Shown piece by piece: positions 15,829 through 22,726 of a stretch of 28,009 nt of DNA. Each line of letters opens with the position of its first letter. The first letter of the stretch is position 1. A program made the position numbers and the translations under genes. The notes under the pieces are model-generated. The model was given only the letters and a program-made list of their open reading frames with translations, searched no databases and was not told the origin of the DNA. Location: assembly GCA_022704645.1 (NCBI GenBank), contig JAKJGA010000006.1, positions 1 to 28,009 of the forward strand. The letters run 5' to 3'. The DNA is from Spirochaetota bacterium. GTDB taxonomy: Bacteria; Spirochaetota; UBA4802; JAFGJZ01.

Positions 15829-16461
15829 TCATAAATCTTCAAGTTTGAACTTCAATGGAAGTTCCATCTTTATTGGAGAACGCTTTCCGTTGACTATCGG
15901 CGGAGAAAATTGCGCGCCGAGCAGAATCTTTTTCGCATCTGATGCAAAGTCTCTGTTGTATACATTTCCCATTTCGAGAGGAACGGACTTGGAAAGCCTG
16001 ATTCCGATGATTCTGACGTTGATAACTTTTCCATTGATATCTATTAGAATCTCCGTTGTTACAGTAGCTTCTATTCCGCCTTCTCTAGCGCTTTTCGGAT
16101 ATATTTTCTTAAGTCTTCCGACTGGTTTAGGAGGCGCAACATTCGGATAAAATGAAATATCGACTGCATTGGCATCGTCATTTGTTCCCATTGCACGGTC
16201 AGTGCTTTCTGCTGTAACTTCTCCTTCTGTTGTGCTTATCTGCTTTTTTACAATCCTTTTGGGAGCACTCATTCGTTCAATGTCTATAAATTGAATCGTA
16301 TCGTTTGAATTACTCAAATCCGCGCTTGAAAGATCGACGCTTGGAGTACGGAAAATAATATACAGCACAAGCGAAAGAGAAATCACAAATGAAAAAAGAT
16401 ACGGATGATTGTCATCAATATTAAGTAATATAAGATACAATTTACGTAATCCTCTGATCAT
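15829..16461 (-). CDS. TonB-like energy transducer
   Basis: A 210-residue TonB family protein. One membrane helix lies near residues 20-37 (PYLFSFVISLSLVLYIIF). A periplasmic linker without the long Pro-Lys/Pro-Glu repeats of E. coli TonB follows, then a C-terminal TonB domain starting around VGRLKKIYPKSAREGGIEAT with ILIDINGKVINVRII and ending in LPLKFKLEDL. The linker is short and Ser/Thr/Asp-rich, with one PNVAPPKPVG stretch. The start has a strong GGAGGAGGA site and overlaps the exbD stop. It would couple ExbBD motion to the receptor encoded next, so this looks like a dedicated TonB. Confidence 0.9.
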   Translation of the reverse strand: MIRGLRKLYLILLNIDDNHPYLFSFVISLSLVLYIIFRTPSVDLSSADLSNSNDTIQFIDIERMSAPKRIVKKQISTTEGEVTAESTDRAMGTNDDANAVDISFYPNVAPPKPVGRLKKIYPKSAREGGIEATVTTEILIDINGKVINVRIIGIRLSKSVPLEMGNVYNRDFASDAKKILLGAQFSPPIVNGKRSPIKMELPLKFKLEDL

Positions 16462-16871
16462 TGTCCTCCTCCTGCCGAATTCGGTTCGGACATAAAAAGA
16501 ACATTAAGAAAATCCTGTTCCTGAAGCGTATTCAGAACTTTTGAAACTGCTTCGTATGATAAATCTTTGTCGGCAGTAACAGATACGCTTCGGTCTTTTT
16601 CATTCTGTCTCATGGCAAGTTCATCATGAAGCTGTTCGAGAGAAACTTCCTTTGAATCGAAATAAATCTTTTCATCTCTTCCTATTGTTATGTAAATAGA
16701 ATCCTGTTCGGCTCCTTTAGTCTGTGCTTTAGGCAGATTGACTTCAACACCTTTCGGAGGTTCTGTTGTCGTTGTAGACATGAAGAATACCAGAAGCAGC
16801 ATTGCGATATCCGCCATGCTCGCACCGAATGATCCCTGTTTGATTTTCGATAGAGTAGATCTGTTTCTCAT
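16458..16871 (-). CDS. exbD: ExbD/TolR family protein (second copy)
   Basis: A 137-residue ExbD-type protein. A short cytoplasmic start (MRNRSTLSKIKQGSFG) precedes a single membrane helix with the proton-channel Asp in ASMADIAMLLLVFFMST (Asp21). The periplasmic domain then follows (GVEVNLPKA, IYITIGRDEKIYFD, VSVTADKDLSYEAV). It ends in Gly-rich SAGGGQ. It overlaps the first exbD by four bases (ATGA) and tonB by four. Differences from the first copy throughout suggest distinct subunits and not a recent duplication; ExbB with two ExbD types is known in other phyla. Confidence 0.92.
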   Translation of the reverse strand: MRNRSTLSKIKQGSFGASMADIAMLLLVFFMSTTTTEPPKGVEVNLPKAQTKGAEQDSIYITIGRDEKIYFDSKEVSLEQLHDELAMRQNEKDRSVSVTADKDLSYEAVSKVLNTLQEQDFLNVLFMSEPNSAGGGQ

Positions 16872-17317
16872 TTCTCCTCCGCGAAATCTTTTAGTGAAAG
16901 TTCCTTTACTCCGCTTTCCTTCGCTGCGCTGACTGCGTCAACCAGACGTTCGTATCTGACTTCCTTTTCCATGTTTATTACAACAATCGTTTTGGGATTG
17001 TTTTTCATTCTTGCTGTAAGAGAATCTTTCAGCTTTTCTCTGCTAATAAGATCACCGTCGTAATAAAATCCGTCATTAGCAGGAAAAACGTCTGCGATAT
17101 TGCTTTCTTCGACCTTTACCGCTCCGGCTGTCTTTGAAGGAAGATTGAAGAATATTCCCTGACGGACAACAAATGAACCCGTAACAATAAAAAAGATTAA
17201 AAGAAGAAAAGCCATATCTCCGATTGAAGTAGCTTCAAACTGAAGATAATCTTTCGGTTTCGGGCTGTGAGCCTTCTGCCGTGACAGAAAGCATTTGATG
17301 TATCTATTTGCTTTCAT
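16868..17317 (-). CDS. exbD: ExbD/TolR family protein (first copy)
   Basis: A 149-residue ExbD-type protein with a longer, basic cytoplasmic start (residues 1-25). The membrane helix carries the conserved Asp34 in SIGDMAFLLLIFFIVTGSF. Periplasmic strands follow (GIFFNLPSKTAGAV, VFPANDGFYYDGDLI, PKTIVVINMEKEVRYE). It sits eight bases after exbB with an AGAGGA site. It would form the stator with ExbB and use proton flow to power TonB. Confidence 0.92.
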   Translation of the reverse strand: MKANRYIKCFLSRQKAHSPKPKDYLQFEATSIGDMAFLLLIFFIVTGSFVVRQGIFFNLPSKTAGAVKVEESNIADVFPANDGFYYDGDLISREKLKDSLTARMKNNPKTIVVINMEKEVRYERLVDAVSAAKESGVKELSLKDFAEEK

Positions 17318-17325
17318 TATTCCTC

Positions 17326-17961
17326 TTAGTCTGAAAGTTTTTCAGACATCCTCGGGAGTTTCGCGCTCAATTTTGCTATATACTCTTCTGAGAGTATGTA
17401 ACGGTTCTGGATTATGTGAGTAAAAACATAGAAAGCAAAGAGAATCGGAGCAGCAACTACAAGTCCGCCGGCTGTAGTTATAAGTGCTATCTGTATTCCG
17501 ACAGCTACGACTTTTGCGTTAACAGTAGTAGCTGCTGCAATTGCCTGAAACGCACCGATCATTCCGACAACAGTTCCCAGAAATCCCAATACCGGCGCAA
17601 GATTTCCGCATCCGGAAAGAAGTCCCATTCCTTTTTCAAGTGAGCTTGCGAAAACCTGAAACTCGCCGCGCAGTTCATCTTCAAGTTCTTCTCTGTATTT
17701 TGCAGTAGACTTGGATGCAATTGTTTCCAGTCTTTTTTTCAGGCCTTTTGCCGTCCAGGCATCTTTTCTGAAATAATAAATTACCCGTTCAATAATTATT
17801 GTAAGTCCGATTACCCCAAGAGCAATGATAAAAGGCATCAGATTTCCGCCCGCCTTTACTGTTTCTAATAAGCTCATACCTTCAAATGCGTCGGCACCTT
17901 CCTGTGCAAAAAGACATCCTGACATTAAAGCTAAAAATGCCGATGTAATAATTTTTTTCAT
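17326..17961 (-). CDS. exbB: ExbB/MotA/TolQ family proton channel protein
   Basis: A 211-residue MotA/TolQ/ExbB family protein, first gene of the TonB operon. It has an N-terminal signal-like helix (MKKIITSAFLALMSGCLFAQ), a first channel helix (MPFIIALGVIGLTIIIERVIYYF, ~42-64), a cytoplasmic Lys/Glu-rich domain, and the conserved GLLSGCGNLAPVLGFLGTVVGMIGAF followed by the last helix region AKVVAVGIQIALITTAGGLVVAAPILF. The cleavable-looking leader is an extra found in Bacteroidota-type and other ExbB proteins. GGAGG stands 8 bases before the ATG. A TATAAT lies just upstream of that site, with a dyad over the -35 zone (separate entry). Confidence 0.94.
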   Translation of the reverse strand: MKKIITSAFLALMSGCLFAQEGADAFEGMSLLETVKAGGNLMPFIIALGVIGLTIIIERVIYYFRKDAWTAKGLKKRLETIASKSTAKYREELEDELRGEFQVFASSLEKGMGLLSGCGNLAPVLGFLGTVVGMIGAFQAIAAATTVNAKVVAVGIQIALITTAGGLVVAAPILFAFYVFTHIIQNRYILSEEYIAKLSAKLPRMSEKLSD

Positions 17962-17975
17962 TTATTTTTCCTCCA

Positions 17976-18032
17976 ATTATAAGCGGTTTATATTTTTAAC
18001 AAGTGAGACCGCCTTATGTGTCACTTGTATCA
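17976..18032 (-). promoter_or_regulatory. exbB promoter with dyad operator candidate
   Basis: On the minus strand a perfect TATAAT (17981-17976) lies directly before the GGAGG ribosome site of exbB. No good -35 exists (TTGTTA at 15 bases is the nearest), which suggests an activator. An exact 8-base inverted repeat, ACAAGTGA and TCACTTGT, with a 14-base spacer spans 17999-18028 and covers the -35 zone. The outer arm extends to TGATACAAGTGA (18032-18021), which has an 11 of 12 match upstream of the outer-membrane gene at 20493-20504. Confidence 0.55.
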
Positions 18033-18050
18033 TGCATATTTTGTTTTTTT

Positions 18051-18078
18051 AGTCGTCCGGACTTCTAAGGCCGGACTA
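18051..18078 (+). repeat. Hairpin element copy 1 (GTCGTCCGGACTT family)
   Basis: GTCCGG (18055-18060) pairs with CCGGAC (18071-18076), with further pairing inside the loop (CT/AG). The core GTCCGGAC is itself palindromic. On the plus strand T-rich sequence follows, so it resembles an intrinsic terminator, yet no plus gene precedes it. It reaches the stop codon of the AraC-type gene and stands ~92 bases upstream of exbB. Thirteen bases (GTCGTCCGGACTT, 18052-18064) are identical to copy 2 at 20583. Confidence 0.6.
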
Positions 18079-19230
18079 TTTACTTTTTTTATACATTCTT
18101 GAAGAAAATTTTTCTCTGAATTCGGAAGGTGTAAATCCCTTAAATTTTTTGAAGACATCATTGAAAACTGATTTTGAATTGAAGCCCGATTGAAAACAAA
18201 CTGATAGTATATTTGCTGAAGGATTCTCGCTCAATAGTTTGGCTGCGTATTCGATCCTGAATTCATTGATAAATGTGTAAAAATTTTTGCCGAAAGCGTC
18301 ATTTAGAACCTGAGAAAGATGATGAGCCGGAATGCCTGTGGATTCGGAGAATTGTCTTATTGTAATTTCGCTTTCGAGATATAACTTATCTTCTTGAAGC
18401 GCTTTGTTAATATTTGCGATATACTCCCTTTTCTTTTTAACCTCAATGAAATTCTTTTTGTACTTTTCATTTTTGACTGAATCTTCCTTGAATTCTGAAT
18501 GAATTTTTCCATATACATCAGGCATCAAAAGAACGAAATAGCCAATTGAAAAAAACATGATAACAACGGCTACAAAGAATATGTTTAAGGTTATTCCTGC
18601 TGCTTTTTCGCTGAACATGATTGAACACAGAGTCGAGAAAAATGTTGCGGCCCATATAAATGAAATCATATAAATCAGAATTGAAAGCCATCTGCAGCTG
18701 ATTTTATGTATGTCCGAAAAACTCTGAAGAATGCGTTTTTTGTACCTGCTCATTGCTCGGCGTGAGAAATAAATATAAACAAGGACTTGTAAATAAAACG
18801 AGATATTTGTAATTGCTGAAAAGATTATTTCGCCTTTGGTATCTTCGGATTCTTTCAAGTTTTCTAATCCGGTAAAGGCAATGTGTATGAAAATTCCTGT
18901 AAGAATGAGAGAAAATATTATAAAAGGAATAAAATGAAGAATATCTTTCTTTTTTAATTTTTCTTTTTCTGCAGTAATGAATGAAACATAAAAATAGAAA
19001 ACAGGCCCATAGAGAAGAAAAATGGCGTTTTCAAATAGAAAAACAGGAATGTTGAAATATGTCAGATCAGCTTTTGATTTAACGTCTATTGCAAGAAACT
19101 CAGTAAATAGTTCAATTGTAAAAAGAAAAAGAAATAGTGATAGAAACTTGCCATGCTTTTCTTTTTTAAAAAAAAGAGCCAAGGAAAGAAAAAGTCCCTG
19201 AACGGCACCTATTAAAACGAGAAATTTCAT
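18076..19230 (-). CDS. AraC-family regulator with seven-helix membrane domain
   Basis: A 384-residue protein with two halves. Residues 1-~240 form about seven membrane helices (for example VLIGAVQGLFLSLALFF, FLSLFLFLFTIELF, LHFIPFIIFSLILTGIF, IFFVAVVIMFFSIGYFVLLM). Residues ~275-384 form a double helix-turn-helix AraC DNA-binding domain (ITIRQFSESTGIPAHHLSQV ... ILSVCFQSGFNSKSVFNDVF, then GFTPSEFREKF). Such proteins act as membrane-embedded one-component sensors. It lies directly upstream of the exbB operon on the same strand, so it is the natural candidate to control it and perhaps the outer-membrane gene at 19464. The gene is preceded by 233 bases of very AT-rich sequence (19231-19463) with no gene that I can see. 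AAGGAG lies 14 bases before the ATG and a second AGGA closer. Confidence 0.9.
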   Translation of the reverse strand: MKFLVLIGAVQGLFLSLALFFKKEKHGKFLSLFLFLFTIELFTEFLAIDVKSKADLTYFNIPVFLFENAIFLLYGPVFYFYVSFITAEKEKLKKKDILHFIPFIIFSLILTGIFIHIAFTGLENLKESEDTKGEIIFSAITNISFYLQVLVYIYFSRRAMSRYKKRILQSFSDIHKISCRWLSILIYMISFIWAATFFSTLCSIMFSEKAAGITLNIFFVAVVIMFFSIGYFVLLMPDVYGKIHSEFKEDSVKNEKYKKNFIEVKKKREYIANINKALQEDKLYLESEITIRQFSESTGIPAHHLSQVLNDAFGKNFYTFINEFRIEYAAKLLSENPSANILSVCFQSGFNSKSVFNDVFKKFKGFTPSEFREKFSSRMYKKSK

Positions 19231-19463
19231 TTCCTGCTTACGGCTCCTTTATGTAATAGACTTCAAATTAATAACAACAAAGCAGAATAAAAATGTCACA
19301 AAAATAATATAAATTTAATACACTGAGCAGAAAATAAACAATGCCCGGCATTTGACTAAAGACGTTTAATTATATCAAGCGTAATTTATATATTAAAGAA
19401 TTATGGGCTGTTCTTTAAGTTTAAATTTAATGATTAAATAATATTAACAGACTGAACGTCCGG

Positions 19464-20429
19464 TTAAAAGCGTGTTCCTGCAAAAAATCCGGCTTTTCCT
19501 GTGTCTATCTGAATTTTACATTTTGTTACACCATATTCAGAAGAGTGCCAAAAGGCATAAAAGCCTGCGGTAAAAGAATTGCCGTTATAACCTAATGTAT
19601 ATTTCATGTTATAGTGAATAACCGGATAAACTTTTTTATGATCAGGACGGTTGTTTGACATATCGTACTGTGAGAAAGAAGGACCGCCGGCAAAAATTAC
19701 TGATGCCGCAGCAAAAAAATTATAAAGAACCAATACATAAGTATATCCCGCCCCTGCGTAAAAATTTACTGCGTTTACATTCTTAACATCTGCCGCAAAA
19801 TCAAAGTTGTCTCTTGCTTTATCGGGGATAAATCCGGAATCCGAAGAAATATTTGTAATATCGAATCCCGTATATAAAAGAAATGAACCGCCACATTTTT
19901 CTATGGGATTCTGATAGTCATATACATTCGCAAGGGAAAAATTGTCGGAAAAAGAATAATAGACGTTTGTGCCGATGTGACGTGTTTTCATATCCGATCG
20001 TATAGTATCGGCTTCCCCGGCGGAATAATTATAGTCGCCTGGATTATCAATATAGAAACCCTTCATTTTTTGAAAATAAACTTCAACACCGAGGTGTTTT
20101 TTAAACATATAAAGCTGATAATCTCTTGATTTTGTTTTTCCATATTTTTCGGTTTCTTCATTATATCCTCTGCTTTTTGATATGCTGAAACCGAAACCTT
20201 TATAAGAGGCGGATATTCCATTTGACCATTTCGCATTTGAATTATATGTCATATCCTTGCTTCCACTTTTTATGTCAACAATCATAAGCGGGACGTCAGC
20301 GTTGAACCTGATTGCGAAATCTTTGGGAGAATCATTCGCTTTTTCGACATCAGATGCAGAATCTTCTTCTGAAAAAATTGGTGAAAATGGGGCAAGTAAA
20401 AGTAAAATACTGAGTACTATTGTTCTCAT
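19464..20429 (-). CDS. Predicted outer-membrane beta-barrel protein
   Basis: A 321-residue secreted protein with a signal peptide (MRTIVLSILLLLAPFSPIFS) and an acidic mature start. The rest is alternating aromatic and polar strands typical of a beta-barrel (FGFSISKSRGYN, YQLYMFKKHLGVEVYFQKM, GTNVYYSFSDNFSLANVYDY, GAGYTYVLVLYNFFAAASV), and it ends in aromatic GFFAGTRF. It resembles DUF4421-type proteins (the 'MKGFYI' and 'TNVYYSFS' segments), which I recall only loosely, so the family call is tentative. No function is known to me. The upstream region shares sequence elements with the exbB promoter. Start chosen at ATG 20429, with GGAG 11 bases upstream. Confidence 0.75.
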   Translation of the reverse strand: MRTIVLSILLLLAPFSPIFSEEDSASDVEKANDSPKDFAIRFNADVPLMIVDIKSGSKDMTYNSNAKWSNGISASYKGFGFSISKSRGYNEETEKYGKTKSRDYQLYMFKKHLGVEVYFQKMKGFYIDNPGDYNYSAGEADTIRSDMKTRHIGTNVYYSFSDNFSLANVYDYQNPIEKCGGSFLLYTGFDITNISSDSGFIPDKARDNFDFAADVKNVNAVNFYAGAGYTYVLVLYNFFAAASVIFAGGPSFSQYDMSNNRPDHKKVYPVIHYNMKYTLGYNGNSFTAGFYAFWHSSEYGVTKCKIQIDTGKAGFFAGTRF

Positions 20430-20447
20430 TTTATTATTAACTCCGGG

Positions 20448-20504
20448 ATTATACTCATTAGTAATTTTTCTGATATAAAAGCCAAAAGAAGTTGATACAA
20501 GTTA
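20448..20504 (-). promoter_or_regulatory. Promoter region of outer-membrane gene
   Basis: A perfect TATAAT (20453-20448) is followed directly by CCCGGAG, the ribosome-site region of the outer-membrane gene. This matches the exbB layout, where TATAAT is followed by TGGAGG. No -35 match better than three of six bases is found at the expected place. TGATACAAGTTA on the plus strand (20493-20504) lies 39 bases upstream of the -10; the related 12-mer at exbB lies the same distance from its -10 but in the other orientation. Confidence 0.45.
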
Positions 20505-20582
20505 AAACACTAAAGATGAAAGAAATGTTACTTCTAAATATATATTGTAAATTATTTTATCTAACCATATTTTTAGACTTAT

Positions 20583-20608
20583 GTCGTCCGGACTTATTGG
20601 TTCGGTCT
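20583..20608 (+). repeat. Hairpin element copy 2 (GTCGTCCGGACTT family)
   Basis: GTCGTCCGGACTT (20583-20595) is identical to copy 1. Downstream the sequences differ, but CCGGAC (20588-20593) can still pair with GTTCGG (20600-20605, one G-U pair), so a hairpin is kept although the second arm has changed. CTCTTTTT follows on the plus strand, as after a terminator. No plus gene lies upstream. It stands ~154 bases before the outer-membrane gene start on minus. Confidence 0.6.
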
Positions 20609-20773
20609 CTTTTTGAATAATAAGTTAAATTGTTCGGGATTAACATATGTTCTATTTGCGGCTTAGACTATTAGTCGAAAATTCACTGAAGATTCGTGGT
20701 AAAATTTCTCTTTACAGTTTTTGGGCATGTTTGTTTTATCGAATCTGAATTTATTATGCATTAAAGGAATCTT

Positions 20774-21115
20774 ATGTCTTCCGTTTTTTTTAAAACAATA
20801 TTTCTTCTTGTTCTTTCAAACCTGTTCATGACTTTCGCGTGGTACAGCCATCTCAAAAATCTGAACGGGACAAAATGGTATATCGCGGCATTTGCAAGCT
20901 GGGGAATAGCCTTTTTTGAATACATGATACAGGTTCCGGCAAACCGGATTGGTTATACTGAGCTTTCGCTTGGTCAGCTGAAAATAATGCAGGAAGTAAT
21001 AACTTTATCGGTTTTTATTCCATTTTCAGTTTTTTACATGAATCAGCCGTTTAAAACAAATTATATATATTCAGGGGTCTGCATGGTCGGTGCAGTCTAT
21101 TTTATGTTCAAGTGA
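20774..21115 (+). CDS. DMT-superfamily small membrane protein (DUF486)
   Basis: A 113-residue protein with four hydrophobic helices, matching the DUF486 family of the drug/metabolite transporter superfamily. Typical segments are SNLFMTFAWYSHLK, the middle AFFEYMIQVPANRIGY, and LKIMQEVITLSVFIPFSVFYM. In this family length and these motifs are highly conserved; the transported substrate is unknown. AAAGGA is well placed before the ATG. The hisE gene starts nine bases after its stop, so it is probably read with the his genes, but a functional link is not evident. Confidence 0.92.
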   Translation: MSSVFFKTIFLLVLSNLFMTFAWYSHLKNLNGTKWYIAAFASWGIAFFEYMIQVPANRIGYTELSLGQLKIMQEVITLSVFIPFSVFYMNQPFKTNYIYSGVCMVGAVYFMFK

Positions 21116-21124
21116 GGATTATTT

Positions 21125-21442
21125 ATGGATATTTTCAGCACACTTTTTGAAACAATTGAAGACCGTAAGGGCAAAGATCCGAAAGAGTCTTATGTTTCTT
21201 CACTGATGGCAAAAGGAACAGAAAAAATCAACAGCAAAATCACGGAAGAAGCCGCCGAGACTTGTGAAGCGGCTCTTGAGAATGACAAAGAACACCTGAT
21301 TTATGAAATCTGCGATCTTATTTTTCATACTTTTGTGCTTGCAGGTTATAAGAACATAACTTTAGATGATATAAGGAAAGAACTTGAAAGACGGCATGGA
21401 ACGAGCGGTCTTACCGAAAAAGCGCAGAGAGGAAACAAATGA
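21125..21442 (+). CDS. hisE: Phosphoribosyl-ATP diphosphatase HisE
   Basis: HisE hydrolyses phosphoribosyl-ATP to phosphoribosyl-AMP and pyrophosphate, second step of histidine synthesis. The 105-residue protein is a stand-alone HisE of the MazG-like all-alpha fold. KITEEAAETCEAAL carries the metal-binding Glu cluster, LIYEICDLIFHTFVLAGY the Glu/Asp of the next helix, and LERRHGTSGLTEK the conserved tail. It is not fused to HisI, which must be encoded elsewhere. GAGGA lies 7 bases before the ATG; the stop overlaps the hisG start (ATGA). Confidence 0.95.
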   Translation: MDIFSTLFETIEDRKGKDPKESYVSSLMAKGTEKINSKITEEAAETCEAALENDKEHLIYEICDLIFHTFVLAGYKNITLDDIRKELERRHGTSGLTEKAQRGNK

Positions 21443-22302
21443 TTAGCGACAGAAACCGTCTAAGATTTGCCCTTCCGGGCAAAGGAAGACTAAGAGAACC
21501 GACTATTGATCTGCTTCAGAAATCAGGATTCAGTTTCAGAGAGAAAGACAGACACCTTTATGCTACATGTACTAATGAGAACATCGTTTTCATATTCGTC
21601 CGGGCTGACGATATTCCTGTTCTTGTCGAGTCGGGGGTTGTAGACGCCGGTATTACCGGCAGCGATCTGGTTATTGAAAGAAAAGCTTCAGTCAATGAGG
21701 TCGTATCTCTCGGTTACGGAAGATGCAGGCTCTGTGTGGCTGTCCGCGATGAATGTCAGGAATCTTCTCTCAAATGGCTTGAAGGAAAAAGAGTTGCGAC
21801 TTCTTTTCCTCATATTACGCGTGAATTTTTCCTTTCTAACGGAATAAATATTGAAGTAATTGAAATGAACGGATCTGTCGAAATTATGGTTGCGCTCGGT
21901 CTTGCCGATGCTATAGTAGACATAGTTGAGACCGGAGACAGTTTGAGAGATAATAATCTCAAAGTTTTTTGCGATATCGGTAAATATGAAACGGTTCTCA
22001 TTTCAAACGAGAGCATAAAAAATGATGCGCGCATTGAAAAGGCAAAACGCCGTATTGAAGGTGTTTTAACAGCGAAAAGATACAGTATTCTTGAGTATAA
22101 TATTTCGGAATCGGCACTCGGTGCAGCGGAAAAAATTACACCGGGTTTTAAATCTCCGACCATATCTAAGCTTGACACGGAAGGATGGGTTGGTGTAAAA
22201 GTGATGGTTGAGAAAGGTTCTGTCCCGAAAGTTATGGATGAGCTCGAATCTCTCGGCGCTACGGCTATTTTTGAGACAACAATAATTAACTGCCGCTTAT
22301 AA
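21439..22302 (+). CDS. hisG: ATP phosphoribosyltransferase HisG, long form
   Basis: HisG joins ATP and PRPP, the first and feedback-controlled step of histidine synthesis. At 287 residues it is the long form that does not need HisZ. Visible are LRFALPGKGRL at the start, VDAGITGSDLVIE, the PRPP loop region GSVEIMVALGLADAIVDIVE, and a C-terminal ACT-like regulatory domain (GWVGVKVMVEKGSVPKVMDE...LGATAIFETTI) that binds histidine. It is preceded by hisE with a four-base overlap and a GAGAGGA site. Order hisE-hisG without other his genes shows a split pathway in this genome. Confidence 0.96.
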   Translation: MISDRNRLRFALPGKGRLREPTIDLLQKSGFSFREKDRHLYATCTNENIVFIFVRADDIPVLVESGVVDAGITGSDLVIERKASVNEVVSLGYGRCRLCVAVRDECQESSLKWLEGKRVATSFPHITREFFLSNGINIEVIEMNGSVEIMVALGLADAIVDIVETGDSLRDNNLKVFCDIGKYETVLISNESIKNDARIEKAKRRIEGVLTAKRYSILEYNISESALGAAEKITPGFKSPTISKLDTEGWVGVKVMVEKGSVPKVMDELESLGATAIFETTIINCRL

Positions 22303-22320
22303 GCGCGCAAAGGAGATATG

Positions 22321-22725
22321 ATGGTTTATGTAGTTTACGGAATAATTCTCGTTGTTATAATCGGCGGTTTTATTGCTTATAAAATAATCAGAAAAAGAAT
22401 AACAAAAAAGATTGCTGCACAGCAGGAAGTAGTTAATCAGCATAAACAGACTGTTACGATTTTTGTTATTGAAAAGAAAATGGCAAAAATTTCGGAAGCC
22501 AAACTTCCAAAAGCGGTTGTTGACCAGATTCCTGCTATTTATAAATTAAAAAAACTTCCGCTTGTTACAGCTAAAGTCGGTCAGCAGATAGTTACTCTCA
22601 TTTCCGAGGATAAGATTTATTCAAGCATTCCTGAAAAGAAAAATGTGACTATCGAACTTGCGGGAATTTTTATCGCGGGTATAAAAAATTCTAATAACAG
22701 CGCTCCGAAGAAAAAAAGGAGATAA
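22321..22725 (+). CDS. Small membrane-anchored protein of unknown function
   Basis: A 134-residue protein with one N-terminal helix (VYVVYGIILVVIIGGFIAY) followed by a basic RKRITKK stop-transfer sequence, so the rest probably faces the cytoplasm. The body alternates Lys-rich and Val/Ile-rich segments (TVTIFVIEKKMAKISEAKLP, PLVTAKVGQQIVTLISEDKI). I do not recognise the family. Two ATGs stand together; I choose 22321 because AAAGGAG ends five bases before it. The last codons (KKKRR) contain the AGGAG ribosome site of the next gene, so the basic tail may partly reflect that site. Lies between hisG and an EIIA gene. Confidence 0.75.
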   Translation: MVYVVYGIILVVIIGGFIAYKIIRKRITKKIAAQQEVVNQHKQTVTIFVIEKKMAKISEAKLPKAVVDQIPAIYKLKKLPLVTAKVGQQIVTLISEDKIYSSIPEKKNVTIELAGIFIAGIKNSNNSAPKKKRR

Positions 22726-22726
22726 C

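Larger units (their letters stand above)
20430..20773. other. 344-base regulatory intergenic region
   Basis: No gene is seen here. It separates the divergent outer-membrane gene (minus) and DUF486 gene (plus). From left to right it holds TATAAT for the minus gene (20453-20448), the 12-mer TGATACAAGTTA (20493-20504), the hairpin element copy 2 (20583-20608), a 10-base palindrome AACATATGTT (20642-20651) and an 11-base palindrome GACTATTAGTC (20666-20676). TTTACA and TTTTAT, 17 bases apart, may be the plus-strand promoter near 20714-20742. Confidence 0.6.

Noticed and set aside
15845..16150. Plus-strand open frame inside tonB
   Set aside because: It is antisense to a well-supported TonB domain and shows no own signal.
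17999..18028. CRP/FNR site upstream of exbB
   Set aside because: The half-sites are 14 bases apart, not 6, and the TGTGA consensus is not met.
19231..19463. Small gene or RNA in the AT-rich gap before the AraC-type gene
   Set aside because: No open frame with a ribosome site, no stable hairpin and no tRNA-like fold was seen.
18051..20608. The two GTCGTCCGGACTT copies as ends of a mobile element
   Set aside because: They are direct, not inverted, copies; no transposase or target duplication is present, and the genes between are ordinary.
21810..22310. A 166-codon open frame on minus opposite hisG
   Set aside because: hisG is certain on plus by family motifs; the opposite frame has no domain, no ribosome site and Ser/Thr-rich composition typical of an antisense shadow.
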